From an uncultured Faecalibacterium sp. (GTDB lineage: Bacteria; Bacillota; Clostridia; Oscillospirales; Ruminococcaceae): 6,519 nucleotides of DNA. The first letter of the stretch is position 1. The number at the start of each line of letters is the position of its first letter. The stretch covers positions 1 to 6,519 of the forward strand of contig CAKSWG010000057.1 in NCBI GenBank assembly GCA_934511465.1. The letters are read 5' to 3'. Below the pieces are notes generated by a model. The model had not been told where the DNA came from. It searched no databases and was given only the letters and a program-made list of their open reading frames with translations. This document shows positions 5,790 to 6,519 of the stretch, in pieces. The position numbers and the translations under genes are program-made.

Positions 5790-5831
5790 GGGTTCAAGAG
5801 GCCGTGAGTTCGATTCTCGCCACTCGGACCA
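5787..5831 (+). other. tRNA 3' half (possible tRNA-Pro GGG), right attachment site
   Basis: Reading back from CCA (5829-5831), there is a discriminator A, acceptor 3' strand CACTCGG (5821-5827), T-arm GTGAG-TTCGATT-CTCGC (5804-5820, one G-U pair), a 5-nt variable loop, anticodon 3' stem TCAAG (5794-5798) and loop ATGGGGT (5787-5793). With U33 in place the anticodon reads GGG, which would be proline, with G37 as expected. The 5' side does not fit: no CTTGA stem strand, D-arm or CCGAGTG acceptor strand precedes it. The tRNA match thus begins in the anticodon loop, a known crossover place for tyrosine integrases. It is best read as the displaced 3' fragment (attR). The amino-acid identity is only moderately certain because the loop may be element-derived. 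Confidence 0.75.
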
Positions 5832-5836
5832 AACAA

Positions 5837-5887
5837 AAATAATCCGAACTTGTTTCCGATAGGAGATGGGTTCGGATTATTTGTTTT
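5837..5887 (+). terminator. Strong terminator directly after the tRNA fragment
   Basis: A 13-bp perfect stem (5837-5849 with 5870-5882) with a 20-nt loop is followed by GTTTTCTT. It starts 5 nt after the CCA, as expected for the original terminator of the tRNA gene left on the chromosomal side. The A-rich left flank gives a T-run on the other strand too, so it may act in both directions and insulate the ICE. Confidence 0.8.
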
Positions 5888-5917
5888 CTTCGGAAAATTA
5901 GCGTTTGCGAAGCAATG

Positions 5918-5937
5918 AAAGCCCCAGTGGGGCTTTT
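5918..5937 (+). terminator. Short GC hairpin with T tail
   Basis: An 8-bp stem AAAGCCCC/GGGGCTTT (5918-5925 with 5929-5936) has a 3-nt loop and only a brief T tail (TTTTAAG). It could be a weak second terminator for the tRNA region or part of a larger structured element with the stems at 5945-5992. Confidence 0.5.
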
Positions 5938-5944
5938 AAGCGAC

Positions 5945-5992
5945 GGAACGGTCTGCGTTAGCAGATGGAGGGGCTTTGCCCCGACAAGTTCC
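5945..5992 (+). other. Compact three-stem structured region
   Basis: An outer stem GGAAC/GTTCC (5945-5949 with 5988-5992) encloses two adjacent hairpins: TCTGC-GTTA-GCAGA (5952-5965) and GGGGC-TTT-GCCCC (5970-5982). All stems are perfect. No ORF covers it, and it lies about 80 nt before a DUF6061-type gene. It could be a cis-acting RNA, a small RNA or a dispersed repeat unit; I match it to no known riboswitch. Positions 5993-6060 show nothing else clear. Confidence 0.45.
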
Positions 5993-6074
5993 ATGCAGGT
6001 GTCCGTGGAAGATGAAATCCGAAATCATAGATTGACCGACATAAGCCACAACATGATTTCAGGAGGACACAAAC

Positions 6075-6326
6075 ATGAAGTACGATGAAAGAGCCTGCAA
6101 ATTCATCATGGACACCGGCTGCGTGGAGCTTCTGATCCGGGATGGGAGAATGATCTCCATCGACTGCACCGGGGTCGAGGATGCACTGGACGTGACCATG
6201 GCGCGGCAGACGGAACTGGGCTATCTTATTTACAACGACCCGCTTGGCTATGCGGATTTGATTTTGAATGGTGACCCGGAGGAATATTTGAAGAATGTGG
6301 CCGGGAGCCATGGGTTAGAAATCTGA
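6075..6326 (+). CDS. DUF6061-type small protein
   Basis: An 83-residue soluble, acidic protein of unknown function that resembles DUF6061 family members of gut Clostridia. The pattern is KFIMDTGCVELLIRDGRMISIDC, then an acidic helix, ELGYLIYNDPLGYADLILNGDPEEYLK, and a short tail. AGGAGG lies 8 nt before the ATG, making the start secure. It has its own terminator 4 nt after the stop and is transcribed opposite to the ICE genes, beyond the tRNA-derived junction. It therefore probably belongs to the chromosome or to another accessory segment rather than to the ICE. The family name is from memory; the gene itself is well supported. No confident promoter was found upstream. Confidence 0.85.
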   Translation: MKYDERACKFIMDTGCVELLIRDGRMISIDCTGVEDALDVTMARQTELGYLIYNDPLGYADLILNGDPEEYLKNVAGSHGLEI

Positions 6327-6329
6327 ATG

Positions 6330-6376
6330 AATGCTGGACATTACCGCTTTTTTAACTGGTGATGTCCGGCATTTTT
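6330..6376 (+). terminator. Terminator of the DUF6061-type gene
   Basis: A 16-pair stem (6330-6345 with 6358-6373) has a 12-nt T-rich loop and is followed by TTT. Its two wobble pairs (6335-6368 and 6342-6361) are G-U on the plus strand but A-C on the minus strand, so it serves the plus-strand gene that ends at 6326. Confidence 0.8.
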
Positions 6377-6392
6377 AGTGTTGGCCGATTAA

Positions 6393-6421
6393 TTTTAATG
6401 GAATCTTTATATTTCTACAAT
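6393..6421 (+). promoter_or_regulatory. Weak candidate promoter in an AT-richer spacer
   Basis: TTTTAA (6393-6398) and TACAAT (6416-6421) are 17 bp apart and lie upstream of the gene that starts at 6489. The -35 match is poor. The 6377-6488 spacer is visibly richer in A and T than the ICE genes and holds no other feature that I can see. Confidence 0.25.
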
Positions 6422-6488
6422 TTTCTTTACGGCTCTTTTATCTATTCCATGCTAATCTTTATGCACACGGATAGGTAAAGGAGCTTTT

Positions 6489-6519
6489 ATGATTCAATAT
6501 CCTCGTTACAGGCAGCACC
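6489..6519 (+). CDS. Start of a plus-strand gene, cut by the window edge
   Basis: ATG at 6489 is preceded by AAAGGAG 5 nt upstream and opens a frame MIQYPRYRQH that runs to the end of the window. Ten codons are too few for a family call. The good ribosome binding site and the terminator-separated spacer before it support a real start. It shares the direction of the DUF6061-type gene but is probably a separate transcript. Confidence 0.45.
   Translation, partial: MIQYPRYRQH

Larger units (their letters stand above)
1..5831. mobile_element. Right-hand part of a Tn1549-like ICE
   Basis: Rep, ParA, ParB, DUF3846, PcfB and VirD4-type proteins occur on one strand in the order seen in Tn1549-like conjugative elements of Firmicutes. 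The block ends on the right at a tRNA 3' half with CCA (5787-5831), the usual integration scar of a tyrosine-recombinase element. The integrase, relaxase and type IV secretion ATPase are not in the window and would lie to the left. The ICE identity rests on gene content. The exact right boundary is inferred from the tRNA fragment. Confidence 0.75.

Noticed and set aside
5737..5831. A complete but diverged tRNA using CTGAGT as the acceptor 5' strand
   Set aside because: Six positions could pair with the acceptor 3' strand (one as G-U) and TA follows, but there is no D-arm and no anticodon 5' stem strand, so it is not a cloverleaf.
5522..5994. Minus-strand ORFs containing GENRTHGLLNP and VARIELTAS
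   Set aside because: The first is an antisense reading of the tRNA fragment, a frequent false protein. The second crosses terminators and has no ribosome binding site or family likeness.
5958..6311. 117-codon minus-strand ORF opposite the DUF6061-type gene
   Set aside because: The plus-strand gene has a strong SD, family likeness and its own terminator. The antisense frame has none of these.
1..6519. Canonical Spo0J parS palindrome, CRISPR array, insertion sequence or rRNA
   Set aside because: None was seen when reading both strands. The ParB site of this element must differ in sequence or lie outside the window.

Overview
The window looks like the conjugation and maintenance end of an integrative and conjugative element (ICE) of the Tn1549-like type found in gut Firmicutes. 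The gene content, GC-rich codon use and strong AGGAGG ribosome binding sites suggest an Oscillospiraceae/Ruminococcaceae host such as Faecalibacterium or a relative. The host is an inference from gene types and composition, not from a species marker.

Positions 1-5531 (minus strand) form one closely packed block, listed here in transcription order from right to left. It has a 15-residue leader peptide, a RepA_N-type replication initiator, ParA, ParB, an intrinsic terminator, an unrecognised 140-residue protein, a 43-residue membrane peptide, a DUF3846 protein, a PcfB/DUF3801 protein, and a VirD4-type coupling protein that runs off the left edge. Start and stop codons overlap at leader/rep, rep/parA, parA/parB, small peptide/DUF3846 and pcfB/virD4, so translational coupling is a theme. 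Rep and ParAB would replicate and stabilise the excised circle. The coupling protein and PcfB would deliver DNA to the type IV secretion channel.

Positions 5532-5831 hold no long gene but are dense in signals: a minus-strand hairpin terminator or attenuator ahead of the rep leader, an 11-bp tandem repeat, a perfect-consensus plus-strand promoter pointing outward, two hairpins, and the 3' half of a tRNA gene ending in CCA. The tRNA fragment has no matching 5' half and begins in the anticodon loop. It is best read as the right attachment junction of the ICE.

Positions 5832-6519 lie beyond that junction and are probably chromosome or another accessory segment. They contain a strong terminator directly after the tRNA fragment, a second small hairpin, a compact three-stem structured stretch, a plus-strand DUF6061-type gene with its own terminator, an AT-richer spacer, and the first ten codons of another plus-strand gene.

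The most interesting points are the rep control region (attenuator, leader peptide and ATGA overlap), the cluster of GATTC repeats and a 10-bp palindrome inside the rep linker (candidate origin), and the outward promoter that would read across the joint when the ICE circularises.
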